From: Paractinoplanes ovalisporus
Lineage (GTDB): Bacteria; Actinomycetota; Actinomycetes; Mycobacteriales; Micromonosporaceae
Direction of reading: 5' to 3'
Assembly (NCBI RefSeq): GCF_016834655.1
Contig: NZ_JAENHP010000008.1
Location: forward strand, 248,001-312,000
Length of the DNA: 64,000 bases
Of the stretch, positions 33,448-41,445 are shown one piece after another (within the stretch, counting starts at the first letter, position 1; each line of letters opens with the position of its first letter). The position numbers were made by a program, and so were the translations under genes. Below the pieces are notes generated by a model. The model was not told where the DNA came from. It searched no databases and saw nothing but the letters and a program-made list of their open reading frames with translations.

Positions 33448-34160
33448 TTCAGACATTTCCGTACGGCGGTGGCGTACGCGGGATCACTCGTCGCGTCACC
33501 GACCGCCCGGTAGCGGGCACCCGCATAACCCCAGCCGCCGCGGGCGCCGGTCGTGGACGCCACCTGGTAGAGCTTGCGGCCGTCCTTGCAGTCGAGGGCC
33601 GGCACGAGCTGCACCCCGCCGCCGGCGCCGGCGCAGGTGCCGTCGAACCCCTTGGCGATCAGCTGTCCGTTCCGGAAGACGCCGGCGCAGGCCACCAGCT
33701 CGGCCTTCTTCACCGGCTCGGGCTGCTCGGCCTCGGCCTTCCTGACCGGCAGGAAAACGCCCTGGTCGGCGCAGGCCGACTCGAGCCCGACGACCTGGCT
33801 GACCAGCGGCTGCGCATAGAGCAGGGCCTCGGTCGCGTCCTGGTCCTCCATCTGCGACATACGCCAGACGATGTCCATCATCCGGGTGCCGTGCTCGCGG
33901 ATGTCGTCGTGGCGCGAGCCGGCGAACACCTGCCGGGCCCGGCGGTACTGGTCCTCGGTCAGCGGTTCACCCTCGGCCGGATCGGTGCGGAAGGTCGTTG
34001 ATCCGCCGCGCATCGCCTCGCAGGCCTCCACACCGGAGTCCGAGACGATCATCCCGCGGTCGTACGCCGTCCAGACCCCGCCACCGAGCACCAGAAGAGC
34101 CGCGACCAGCACGACGTACGGCCACCGGGGTGCCCGCTTGGCCGGACTCTCCTGACTCAT
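33444..34160 (-). CDS. Hypothetical membrane-anchored protein
   Basis: A 238-residue protein with a basic N-terminus, one membrane helix (about residues 14-36, WPYVVLVAALLVLGGGVWTAY) and a roughly 200-residue exported domain. That domain has six cysteines (such as GVEACEAMRGG, ESACADQG, LVACAGVF, DGTCAGAG, ALDCKDG and the C-terminal RKCLN) that could form disulphides. I recognise no family. ATG at 34160; its stop overlaps the stop of the kinase gene by 4 bases, and it is divergent from the minor pilin genes. Confidence 0.7.
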   Translation of the reverse strand: MSQESPAKRAPRWPYVVLVAALLVLGGGVWTAYDRGMIVSDSGVEACEAMRGGSTTFRTDPAEGEPLTEDQYRRARQVFAGSRHDDIREHGTRMMDIVWRMSQMEDQDATEALLYAQPLVSQVVGLESACADQGVFLPVRKAEAEQPEPVKKAELVACAGVFRNGQLIAKGFDGTCAGAGGGVQLVPALDCKDGRKLYQVASTTGARGGWGYAGARYRAVGDATSDPAYATAVRKCLN

Positions 34161-34306
34161 CGATGCCCCCAACGCCGTCAACCGCCGGGATTCGGCCGCA
34201 TGGACACCCAACGACAACCACCGACGCCGCGCATTGGCCCGTTCGGTCCATTCATGACTGCCGATCATCGACCGCCACCCCCTCAGGTTCAGGAGGGGAC
34301 GAAACC

Positions 34307-34333
34307 TAAAGAACGGCCGTGATCCGTCGATTT
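34307..34333 (+). promoter_or_regulatory. FliA/WhiG-like promoter candidate for the minor pilin operon
   Basis: TAAA at 34307-34310 is followed, after 15 bases, by GTCGATTT at 34326-34333 (five of eight matches to GCCGATAA). It lies 73 bases before the first minor pilin start in a 246-base divergent gap. The frame is the same as at pilT, but the -10 match is only fair. Confidence 0.35.
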
Positions 34334-34406
34334 CTCTGATAGGGCCCGATATCGGCGGTCGGTGCCGGCGTTCGGGTCGTTGGCGTCGTAGGTGCTGGAG
34401 GCAGTC

Positions 34407-35003
34407 TTGGAGGCGAAGGATCCGCCCGCCCGCGATGCCGGTGTGACGCTGGTCGAGGTCATGGTCGCGATGGGGGTCACCTCGGTCGTGATGGCGATGG
34501 TGACCACCGCCGTGGTGCAGATGTACCGCTTCACCAACCGCAACGAGGTGCTCTCGAACGAGATGGTCCAGTTGCAGACCACGTTCCAGCAGCTCGACCG
34601 GTCGGTGCGGTACGCGTACGCGATCAGTCAGCCCAGCACGGCCGCCACGACCAGCGGCGGATGGTACGTGGAGTGGACCTCGATCACCGGCACCACGCAG
34701 TTCTGCAACCAGTTGCGGCTGAACACCACCTCGGGTGTGATGCAGCAGCGTCGGCGGCCCGACGGCGGGTCGCTCAGCGCCTGGGTGACGGTCGCCTCCT
34801 CGCTCGGCGCGACCCAGCCGTTCACGTTGCAGCCGGCCAGCACGAGCGGCTACCCCCACCAGCGCCTCATCGTCGACGTCACGGTCGGCGCCCCGAGCAC
34901 GTCGTCGCAGGCCCCGCGCCGCTCCACCTTCTCGTTCACCGCCCTCAACTCGACGCTGACGACCGTCAGCACGGGGGTCTGCTCGGATATGGGGCGGCCG
35001 TGA
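34407..35003 (+). CDS. Minor pilin, PilW-like prepilin
   Basis: A 198-residue prepilin. A 12-residue leader ends in DAG12, followed by Val13-Thr-Leu-Val-Glu17 and a hydrophobic helix (VMVAMGVTSVVMAMVTTAVV), so the Glu at mature position 5 is present. The body is Thr/Ser/Gln-rich with cysteines at NQLRL-adjacent FCNQ and near the end (GVCSDMG). The TTG at 34407 has a perfect GGAGG five bases upstream; a GTG at 34392 is the alternative. First of three overlapping genes that together look like a PilW/PilX/PilV tip set cut by PilD. Confidence 0.85.
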   Translation: MEAKDPPARDAGVTLVEVMVAMGVTSVVMAMVTTAVVQMYRFTNRNEVLSNEMVQLQTTFQQLDRSVRYAYAISQPSTAATTSGGWYVEWTSITGTTQFCNQLRLNTTSGVMQQRRRPDGGSLSAWVTVASSLGATQPFTLQPASTSGYPHQRLIVDVTVGAPSTSSQAPRRSTFSFTALNSTLTTVSTGVCSDMGRP

Positions 35004-36550
35004 CTCTTTTTGCTCGTGACCGCGGCCGTTCCGACGACGGCTCGATGCCGCTGGCCATGCTCGTGGTGGTCGTCGGGCTGGCCCTGACGATCCTGACCGC
35101 CCTCTCCATCACTCGCGGCGAGGTCGACACCCGCGCGGCGGTCAGCCGTACGACCGCATTGCAGTCCGCCCGCACCGGGCTGGCCAGCGGTCTCGCCTCG
35201 TTGCGGGCAGCCGTCGGGGTCGGCAACGCGGGCCTGCTCACGGCCCTTCCCTGCTCGACCGGTGCGGCCCAGCTGACCGGCACCGCCACCGCCAAAGCGG
35301 GCACCTACGCCACGACCGTCTGGTATCTCAAGACCGACCCGGGCCAGCAGGACGAGACCTGGGTGCGGGCCAACGGCGTCACCTGCGCCACCGCGATGCT
35401 GGAGATCCCGCGCTACGCCCGCGTGTACTCCGAGGGCACCTCGTCGGACGGCAAGTACAAGCGCACCCTGGTCGGCACCTACCAGTTCCGGCTGCGCGCG
35501 GCCGGCAACATGCCCGGCGGGCAGATCCGGGTCTACCGCGTCCCGTCGGCCACCCAGGACTACTGCCTCACCGCCAACACCCCCGCCGTCGGCATGCCGC
35601 TGACCATGTCGGTGTGCGCGACCAACGCCGACGGCACCACGGTCGACAAGCAGAAGTTCGGCTACATGTCGGACATCACGATCAAGCTGATGACGTCGAA
35701 CACGTCGCTCTACCCCAACGGCCTGTGCGCCCAGGCCGGCGCCATCGAGGCGGTCGGGCAACGCGTCGAGCTGCGCGAGTGCGGGCTCACCACGCTGGCC
35801 TACCAGCAGTGGAGCTTCGACTCGGCCAGCAACCTGCGCGGCACCACGGACGGGCGCAACCTCAACGCCTTCTGCTGGAACATCGTCGCGTCGACCCAGC
35901 AGATCGTCCTCAACAACACCAGCGGCAACCTGAACAACGATTCCAGTCGCAAATGCGGCCTGACCACGACCGACTACCAGTCGTGGAACATCACCGCCGA
36001 CGCCGGCTCGGGCGCGGCCGGCCCCGATTCGGGCCAGCTGGTCAACTTCCGCCAGTTCGGCAAGTGCATGGACTACAACTACGGCCAGAACCCCGGCCGG
36101 AACTGGGCGTTCCCGTGCAAGCAGTCGCCCAACATCGCGTTCCGCGACATGAGCCAGGTCTGGAACCAGGTGTGGAACCTGCCCGGAACCGGCGAGAAGG
36201 GCCTGGTCTCGGTGACCAAGACCGACAATGTGACGAAGATGTGCCTGCAGGCGCCGGTCGGCGGTCAGACGCGGGTCACGGTCGCCACCTGCCCCACGGT
36301 CGCCGCCACGGCCTCGGCCGACTTCGTCTGGCTGATCCGGGGCGACAAGGCGCCCACCTACGACGAGAAGTACCGCATCGAGGGAACCGGCGCGTGGGCC
36401 GGCCAGTGCCTGGCTCCCCTGCCCGCGGCGGGCAACCCGGTGCAGGCCGACTGGATCGGCCTGACCGCGTGCACCGGCGACTACCTGCAGAAGTGGAACG
36501 CCGTCCCGCCGGTCAGCACCTCCGGCCTGACCGGGGTGGTCGAGAAATGA
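35000..36550 (+). CDS. PilX-like minor pilin fused to QxW (ricin-like) repeat domain
   Basis: A 516-residue exported protein. After DDG14 comes a hydrophobic helix (SMPLAMLVVVVGLALTIL), the PilX-type anchor that lacks Glu5; then a pilin-like region to about residue 165. The remaining 350 residues contain repeated cysteines and four QxW motifs (QQW near 269, QSW near 326, QVW near 390, QKW near 496), the signature of ricin B/beta-trefoil lectin folds. Two trefoils would fit the length. The likely site is the pilus tip, where it could bind carbohydrate. The GTG start overlaps the preceding stop (GTGA) and the next start overlaps its own stop (ATGA). Confidence 0.78.
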   Translation: MTLFARDRGRSDDGSMPLAMLVVVVGLALTILTALSITRGEVDTRAAVSRTTALQSARTGLASGLASLRAAVGVGNAGLLTALPCSTGAAQLTGTATAKAGTYATTVWYLKTDPGQQDETWVRANGVTCATAMLEIPRYARVYSEGTSSDGKYKRTLVGTYQFRLRAAGNMPGGQIRVYRVPSATQDYCLTANTPAVGMPLTMSVCATNADGTTVDKQKFGYMSDITIKLMTSNTSLYPNGLCAQAGAIEAVGQRVELRECGLTTLAYQQWSFDSASNLRGTTDGRNLNAFCWNIVASTQQIVLNNTSGNLNNDSSRKCGLTTTDYQSWNITADAGSGAAGPDSGQLVNFRQFGKCMDYNYGQNPGRNWAFPCKQSPNIAFRDMSQVWNQVWNLPGTGEKGLVSVTKTDNVTKMCLQAPVGGQTRVTVATCPTVAATASADFVWLIRGDKAPTYDEKYRIEGTGAWAGQCLAPLPAAGNPVQADWIGLTACTGDYLQKWNAVPPVSTSGLTGVVEK

Positions 36551-37143
36551 CCCGCCGCGTTTACAAGGACGACGGCTTCACGCTCCTGGAGACGATGGTC
36601 GCCCTGGCCATCGTGGGCACGGTCATGGCCGCCCTGTCCCTGTTCTTCATCCGCACCTCGACCGTCCAGCACCGCCAGGCCGACACGCAGGTCGCCGCCC
36701 AGATCGCGGCCAACTCGCTCGACTTCGTCAGCCAGTTGCCCGGCGAGAACGTGCTGCTGGGCCGCACCCAGGCCGCGGTCCAGTCCCAGTGGCAGGCCCC
36801 CGGCACAAGCGTCTACCTGGACTCCACCCGGACGGACCTGACGCAGGCGTTCGACACCACCTCGCCCGCGTCCACCCTGCAGGGCCTGCCCACGGCCCCC
36901 GAGACCATCCAGCTGACCGACGACACCCCGGCCTACCAGCGCTGGTGGTACGTAGGCCGCTGCTGGCAGGCCAAGACCGGCGGCGACTGCACGGTGGTCT
37001 CGACGCTGCTACGGCCCACCCGCATCGAGATGTTCCGCATCGTCGTAGCCATCACGTGGACGGCCCCCGACTGCGCCAACCGCCAGTGCTCTTACGTGAC
37101 CACAATGCTGGCCGAGTCATCCCTGGACGACCCCATCTGGTGA
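36547..37143 (+). CDS. Minor pilin, PilV-like prepilin
   Basis: A 198-residue prepilin with a 10-residue leader ending in DDG10, mature start Phe11-Thr-Leu-Leu-Glu15 and a helix running to residue 35. The body has an aromatic YQRWWYVGRCWQAKTGGDC segment and a C-terminal cysteine pair (DCANRQCSYV). It overlaps the lectin-like gene as ATGA and is the last gene of the set. A dispersed repeat and tRNA-Ala terminator hairpins follow. Confidence 0.88.
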   Translation: MTRRVYKDDGFTLLETMVALAIVGTVMAALSLFFIRTSTVQHRQADTQVAAQIAANSLDFVSQLPGENVLLGRTQAAVQSQWQAPGTSVYLDSTRTDLTQAFDTTSPASTLQGLPTAPETIQLTDDTPAYQRWWYVGRCWQAKTGGDCTVVSTLLRPTRIEMFRIVVAITWTAPDCANRQCSYVTTMLAESSLDDPIW

Positions 37144-37162
37144 GCACCTAAGCCCCGGGCGC

Positions 37163-37288
37163 GGCCCTCACGCCCCCACCCACTGACCGTGACCGACCGC
37201 ACCGTGGGGTTTCCGGGGGCTCGGCCCCCGGAGCAGACATGACGAGGGGCCTGGGTCCGCGCATTCCGCGGACACAGACCCCTGCCTC
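37163..37288 (-). repeat. Dispersed repeat, copy A, with tandem terminator hairpins of tRNA-Ala
   Basis: Read on the - strand this lies directly after the tRNA. It holds a 16-base stem with two mismatches (37246-37261 with 37267-37282, 5-base loop) and a perfect 8-bp stem (37213-37220 with 37224-37231, 3-base loop), then a conserved unit containing GACCGACCGCACCGTGGGG. Related copies lie at 46932-47023 and 48131-48256. The hairpins are probable terminators of the tRNA gene and possibly also of the pilin operon from the other side. Confidence 0.8.
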
Positions 37289-37364
37289 TGGTGGAGCTGA
37301 GGGGACTCGAACCCCTGACCCCCACACTGCCAGTGTGGTGCGCTACCAGCTGCGCCACAGCCCC
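37289..37364 (-). tRNA. tRNA-Ala (anticodon GGC)
   Basis: The - strand folds into a full cloverleaf. The acceptor stem is GGGGCTG paired with CAGCTCC, which includes the G3-U70 pair that identifies alanine tRNA; the D arm is GCGC-AGCTGGTA-GCGC; the anticodon loop CTGGCAG reads GCC codons; the T arm has GGTTCGAGTCC. The 3' CCA is encoded. Terminator hairpins follow at 37213-37282. Confidence 0.97.
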
Positions 37365-37511
37365 TTGCCGTCCCCGGTTCACCCGGGCACGGAGGAAATA
37401 CTACACACCTCTTGGCGGCCGCCGAAGGGACCCCCTCAGTTCACCGCTGCCCCGATGCGGCCACGGGCCACCTGCCCCTACCTCGCCGACGCCCGGACGG
37501 CGCCGCGGCCG

Positions 37512-38069
37512 TCAGTTCAGGGCGGGGTCGGGTGGGAAGTGGGCCACCGCGGCCAGGATGTCGCCCTGGCGGCGCAGCACCATGGCCCACAAGTCGTCGG
37601 GGCGGGTCATGAACGGGTCGCCGGGGAGGGCGTCGAGCAGGAACCAGGAGCCGGAGGCGATCTCGTCTTCCAGCTGGCCCGCGGACCAGCCGGAATAGCC
37701 CGCGAACACGCGGATGCCGGACACGCTCTCGCGCAGGCGCTCGGGGTCGGCGGACAGGTCGACCGTGCCGACCGCGCCGGAGACCTGGTGGAAGCCGGAG
37801 ACCCGCTTCTTGACCTCGGGGCGGGTGCGCGCCAGGCAGATCGCGGACTCGGGCTGCACGGGGCCGCCCTCGAAGAGCACGGCGGGATCGCCGGCCAGCT
37901 CGCCCCAGCCGCCCAGCACGTCGGCGACCGGCACCTCGGTGGCACGGTTCAGCACCACGCCGAGTGCCCCGCCCGTCTCGTGAGCGACGAGCAACACGAC
38001 CGTACGGTCGAAATTTGGATCTTTGAGGGTTGGTGTCGCCACCAGGAGCCGGCCGGTCATCGACTCCAT
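37512..38069 (-). CDS. YqgE/AlgH family protein
   Basis: A 185-residue soluble protein of the UPF0301/YqgE-AlgH family. It shows the family opening TGRLLVATPTLKDPNFDRTVVLLVAHETGGALGVVLNR (starting near residue 4), the FEGGPVQPES motif, and the C-terminal YSGWSAGQLEDEI and SWFLLDALPGDPF segments. The biochemical function of the family is unknown, though members affect exopolysaccharide or stress phenotypes. The ATG at 38069 has GGAGG seven bases upstream; the open frame continues further but without start signals. Confidence 0.93.
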   Translation of the reverse strand: MESMTGRLLVATPTLKDPNFDRTVVLLVAHETGGALGVVLNRATEVPVADVLGGWGELAGDPAVLFEGGPVQPESAICLARTRPEVKKRVSGFHQVSGAVGTVDLSADPERLRESVSGIRVFAGYSGWSAGQLEDEIASGSWFLLDALPGDPFMTRPDDLWAMVLRRQGDILAAVAHFPPDPALN

Positions 38070-38173
38070 CGACCGGCCTCCGATCCGCTGGCCCTCGCTA
38101 TACATACGCCGTCCCCAGCAACGCCATGCATCGCACATTAGCCCGAGATTCCGGCCCCCGATAAGGTCTGCCC

Positions 38174-38971
38174 ATGAACCCAGCGGCCGAGATCGGCGTC
38201 ATCGGCGGATCGGGGCTCTACGCCCTCCTCGACGGCGCAGTCGAGCACGAGGTGTCCACGCCCTACGGTGCGCCCTCCGATCCGATCACTGTCGCCCAGG
38301 TGGGTGACCGCCGCGTGGCCTTCCTGCCACGCCACGGACGCGACCACCGCTACCCGCCTCACAAGATCCCCTACCAGGCCAATCTCTGGGCGCTGCGCGC
38401 TCTGGGCGTACGCCAGGTGGTGGCGCCGTGTGCGGTCGGTGGGCTGCGGCCCGAGCTCGGTCCGGGCACGTTCGTGGTCCCCGACCAGCTGATCGACCGT
38501 ACGAGCGGCCGCGCGCAGACCTACTACGACACCGGCGCCATCCACGTGAACTTCGCCGATCCCTACTGCCCCGACGGCCGCCGCGCGGTGCTGGCCGCGG
38601 CCGGGCCGGTCGATCCGGTCGACGGCGGCACGATGGTCGTGGTCGAGGGGCCGCGCTTCTCGACCCGCGCCGAGTCCCGGTGGTTCACCTCGATCGGCGG
38701 CACGATCGTCAACATGACCGGCCACCCCGAGGCGGTGCTGGCCCGCGAGCTCGGCCTCTGCTACACGTCGATCGCCCTGGTCACCGACCTGGACGCGGGC
38801 GTCGAGGGCGATCACGGCGTCACCATGGAGGAGGTCTTCCGGGTGTTCGCCGACAACACCGAGCGGCTCCGGGGTGTGCTGCTCGACGCGGTGACCCGGC
38901 TGCCGGCCGAGCGCACCTGCCCGTGCGCCACCGCTCTCGACGGCCTGAAGCTGCCCATCGAGCTGCCGTAA
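38174..38971 (+). CDS. mtnP: S-methyl-5'-thioadenosine phosphorylase
   Basis: A 265-residue purine phosphorylase of the MTAP/PNP-2 family, which splits methylthioadenosine from polyamine or autoinducer synthesis into adenine and methylthioribose-1-phosphate. It has the phosphate site IGVIGGSGLY, RHGRDHRYPPHKIPYQANLWAL, the central CAVGGLRPELGPGTFVVPDQLID, EGPRFSTRAES, and the NMTGHPEAVLARE substrate-binding segment. Length is usual. The TDLDAGVEGDHGVT stretch replaces the more common DYD adenine-recognition motif, so a methylthioinosine or inosine preference cannot be ruled out. ATG at 38174. Confidence 0.88.
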   Translation: MNPAAEIGVIGGSGLYALLDGAVEHEVSTPYGAPSDPITVAQVGDRRVAFLPRHGRDHRYPPHKIPYQANLWALRALGVRQVVAPCAVGGLRPELGPGTFVVPDQLIDRTSGRAQTYYDTGAIHVNFADPYCPDGRRAVLAAAGPVDPVDGGTMVVVEGPRFSTRAESRWFTSIGGTIVNMTGHPEAVLARELGLCYTSIALVTDLDAGVEGDHGVTMEEVFRVFADNTERLRGVLLDAVTRLPAERTCPCATALDGLKLPIELP

Positions 38972-39014
38972 AAAGCGCTCGATCCACGCCGCCCGGTCCC
39001 GCTACCGTCCGGGC

Positions 39015-39743
39015 ATGGACGATCCGGACGGCTACTTCGGAGAAGACGTCGCTCAGACCTACGACGACGCGACCGGCGGCGAGTTCGACCCCGCGGTCAT
39101 TTCCCGTACGGCCGAGGTGCTGGCCGACCTCAGCGGCGGCTCCGCGCTCGAGTTCGCCATCGGCACCGGCCGCATCGCGGTTCCGCTGGCCGAGCGTGGC
39201 GTCGAGGTGCACGGCATCGACATGTCCCGCGCCATGGTCGCCCGTCTGAGGGACAAGAATCCCGCCATCGGGGTCACCATCGGCGACTTCTCGGCCACAC
39301 GGGTCGACGGCAAGTTCGACCTGGTCTACCTCGTCTTCAACACGATCATGAACGTGACCACGCAGGACGCGCAGGTGGACTGCTTCGTCAACGCCGCCGC
39401 CCATCTGCGTCCGGGCGGCCGGTTCCTGGTCGAGGTCATGATCCCCGAGCTGCGGAAGCTGCCGGCCGGTCAGACCGTGGTGCCGTTCACGGTGACGCCG
39501 ACGCGGTGGGGCTTCGACAGCTACGAGGTGGCCACGCAGGCGATGGCGTCGAACTACGCCACCTTCCGCTCCGAGGGGCGGGGCGAGTTCTGGTCGGTGC
39601 CGTTCCGCTATCTGTGGCCGGCCGAGATGGACCTGATGGCGCGGATCGCGGGCCTGCGCCCCGAGCATCGCTGGGATTCGTGGGAGCGGACGCCGTTCAC
39701 CAACGAGAGCAGCAAGATCATCGCCACCTGGGTCAAGCCATGA
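39015..39743 (+). CDS. Class I SAM-dependent methyltransferase
   Basis: A 242-residue methyltransferase. The SAM site is visible as ALEFAIGTGRIAVPLAERGVEVHGIDMS (motif I and the acidic end of strand 2), followed by the FDLVYLVFNTIMNV region (motif II/III) and the HLRPGGRFLVEVMIP motif. Substrate unknown; the closest pattern is the small-molecule methyltransferases of antibiotic or stress genes. It stands between MTA phosphorylase and a convergent TetR gene, sharing an 11-base overlap with the latter. Confidence 0.87.
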   Translation: MDDPDGYFGEDVAQTYDDATGGEFDPAVISRTAEVLADLSGGSALEFAIGTGRIAVPLAERGVEVHGIDMSRAMVARLRDKNPAIGVTIGDFSATRVDGKFDLVYLVFNTIMNVTTQDAQVDCFVNAAAHLRPGGRFLVEVMIPELRKLPAGQTVVPFTVTPTRWGFDSYEVATQAMASNYATFRSEGRGEFWSVPFRYLWPAEMDLMARIAGLRPEHRWDSWERTPFTNESSKIIATWVKP

Positions 39744-40299
39744 CCTCGTCCAGATAGTTTCCGAGGCGCCGCACCATCTCGTCGGCGTCGAGGTGGCCGG
39801 CGAGCACGTGCACGGTCAGCCCGTCGACCACGGCGTGCAGGCAGCGCGCGGTCGCCTCGACGTCGCCGTCCGGTGTCAGGTGCGGGGCGAGCTGCCGACA
39901 GAGGTCGTACATCTGGGCGAAGTGTCTTTTCTGCACCGCGGCCAGCGCCGGATCGCCGAGGCCGAGCGCGAGGAACGAGAAGGCAATCGTCGCCTCGGCG
40001 TGTCGGCGCTCGTCCACGGGCATGGTCTCCAACAAGACCGCCAAGACCGCTTCCCGTACGCCGTCAGGAGTGTCCATGCCGGTGATGCGCTCGGTGACCT
40101 GGTCGATGACCTGCTCGCAGGCGAAGGCCAGCAGCTCGCCGCGGGTCGCGAAGTAGTGCCGCAGCGCGCCCGAGGACCAGCCCGACTCGGCGGCGACGGA
40201 CCGGATCGACACCTCGGCCACCCCGTCGCGCGCGATGACCCGCCCGACCGCGGCGGCCAGTTCCCGGCGACGCGCTTCGTGATCGACAACTTTTGGCAC
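39733..40299 (-). CDS. TetR-family repressor
   Basis: A 188-residue regulator. The N-terminal HTH is standard (RRRELAAAVGRVIARDGVAEVSIRSVAAESGWSSGALRHYFATRGELL; residues about 8-55) and is followed by a TetR_C-like helical ligand domain. GTG at 40299. The long perfect inverted repeat at 40309-40349 separates it from the divergent membrane protein gene at 40366, so self-repression and control of that gene are the natural reading. Confidence 0.9.
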   Translation of the reverse strand: MPKVVDHEARRRELAAAVGRVIARDGVAEVSIRSVAAESGWSSGALRHYFATRGELLAFACEQVIDQVTERITGMDTPDGVREAVLAVLLETMPVDERRHAEATIAFSFLALGLGDPALAAVQKRHFAQMYDLCRQLAPHLTPDGDVEATARCLHAVVDGLTVHVLAGHLDADEMVRRLGNYLDEVMA

Positions 40300-40308
40300 A
40301 CCCGATTG

Positions 40309-40349
40309 TCGCACGGTCGTGTTACAAAGGTTATGACACGACCGTGCGA
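40309..40349. promoter_or_regulatory. 14-bp inverted repeat, TetR operator
   Basis: Arms 40309-40322 and 40336-40349 are perfect reverse complements separated by 13 bases. Each arm contains the internal near-palindrome CACGACCGTG, so two regulator dimers could bind side by side. It lies 9 bases before the TetR gene start and 16 bases before the divergent start, in the position expected of a shared operator. Confidence 0.88.
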
Positions 40350-40365
40350 AAACGGGGAGAGAGTC

Positions 40366-40911
40366 ATGATCGTGGCGATCGTCGCGTGCGAGATCGGCTT
40401 CTGGGTGCTGCTCGTCGGCGGCCTGGCCGCGCGCTACCTGCTCAAGGCCCGCACGCTCAGCACTGTTCTGCTGGTGTCGGTGCCGCTGGTCGACGTGGCC
40501 CTGCTCGCGTTCTCGGTGATCGACCTGCGGCGCGGCGGCGAGGCCGGCACGGCGCACGCGCTCGCCGCCGTCTACCTGGGCGTGTCGGTCGCCTTCGGCC
40601 ATCAGATGGTGCGCTGGGCCGATCAGCGGTTCGCCCACCGGTTCGCGGGCGGACCACCGCCGGTCAAGCCACCCAAGGGCGGCCGGGAACACGCCGCGTA
40701 CGAGCGCCGCATGTGGCTGCGCCACCTCACGGCGTACGCAATCGCGGCTTTGATCCTCGGGGTTTTCGTGGCGCTCATCGGTGACCTCGGCCGCACCGGC
40801 GCGCTGTGGAACACGATGCGGATCTGGGCCGTCGTGCTGGTGATCGACGGGATCGTCGCGTTCAGTTACACGTTCGCGCGGCGGCCCATCTCGTCGGCGA
40901 AGGATCGCTGA
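40366..40911 (+). CDS. Hypothetical membrane protein under TetR control
   Basis: A 181-residue protein with about five membrane helices (about 2-24, 35-55, 65-85, 125-148 and 155-175) and a basic cytosolic loop rich in Arg, Lys and Pro between helices 3 and 4 (GGPPPVKPPKGGREHAAYERR). No family is recognised. The ATG has GGGGAGAG upstream. Its start region faces the TetR operator, so its expression is probably inducible. Its end overlaps the convergent VOC gene by 46 bases. Confidence 0.75.
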   Translation: MIVAIVACEIGFWVLLVGGLAARYLLKARTLSTVLLVSVPLVDVALLAFSVIDLRRGGEAGTAHALAAVYLGVSVAFGHQMVRWADQRFAHRFAGGPPPVKPPKGGREHAAYERRMWLRHLTAYAIAALILGVFVALIGDLGRTGALWNTMRIWAVVLVIDGIVAFSYTFARRPISSAKDR

Positions 40912-41345
40912 GCCTCCCGCATGATCCGCAGCTCCTCCGGGTCTTCGAAGGCGGCGAGGTCGGCGTCGGCCAGGTGGGTCTGCACCCACCAGATGTTGCC
41001 GACCGGGTCACGCAGGCGGCCGCCGCGGTCACCGACGATGCGCGAGGTGAAGACCGCGGTGACGACGGTCGCGCCGGCCGCCACCGCTCGCTCGAACACC
41101 GCGTCGACGTCATCCACATAGACGCTGAGCAATGCGGGCATGTCGGGCCAGCCCGGCGCGGCATCGAACGCCATCACGACCGAATTGCCAACAGTGATCT
41201 CGGCATGACCGATGGTGCCGTCCGGATTGAAGACCTTTCGCGCCGGCTCGCTGCCGAACGCCGCCTCGACGAAAGTGAGGAATCGTCCGGCCCCCTTGGC
41301 CGCGACATACGGAGTGACCGAGCCCTTACCGTCCGGAATATTCAT
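40866..41345 (-). CDS. VOC-family (glyoxalase-like) protein
   Basis: A 159-residue protein with the paired beta-alpha-beta-beta-beta modules of the vicinal oxygen chelate fold: SVTPYVAAKGAGRFLTFVEAAFGSE and MPALLSVYVDDVDAVFERAVAAGATVV, ending in DRGGRLRDPVGNIWWVQTHL. The latter motif is typical of the PhnB/glyoxalase-like subgroup. The metal-binding residues cannot be fully assigned. ATG at 41345; role unknown. Confidence 0.85.
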   Translation of the reverse strand: MNIPDGKGSVTPYVAAKGAGRFLTFVEAAFGSEPARKVFNPDGTIGHAEITVGNSVVMAFDAAPGWPDMPALLSVYVDDVDAVFERAVAAGATVVTAVFTSRIVGDRGGRLRDPVGNIWWVQTHLADADLAAFEDPEELRIMREAQRSFADEMGRRANV

Positions 41346-41445
41346 GGGCCAATCATCCCCGCCGTAGCGGTCATTTTCCGACCGCTGTTGCCTTCGGGGT
41401 CGCGGTACGTCAGGGTGTTCCGAGCAACCGTCGAAAGGGATGCTC

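Noticed and set aside
37289..37364. tRNA-Ala as an integration site for a mobile element
   Set aside because: I see no repeat of the tRNA 3' end within the window and no integrase gene; the shared repeat downstream is a terminator-like block, not a duplicated tRNA end.
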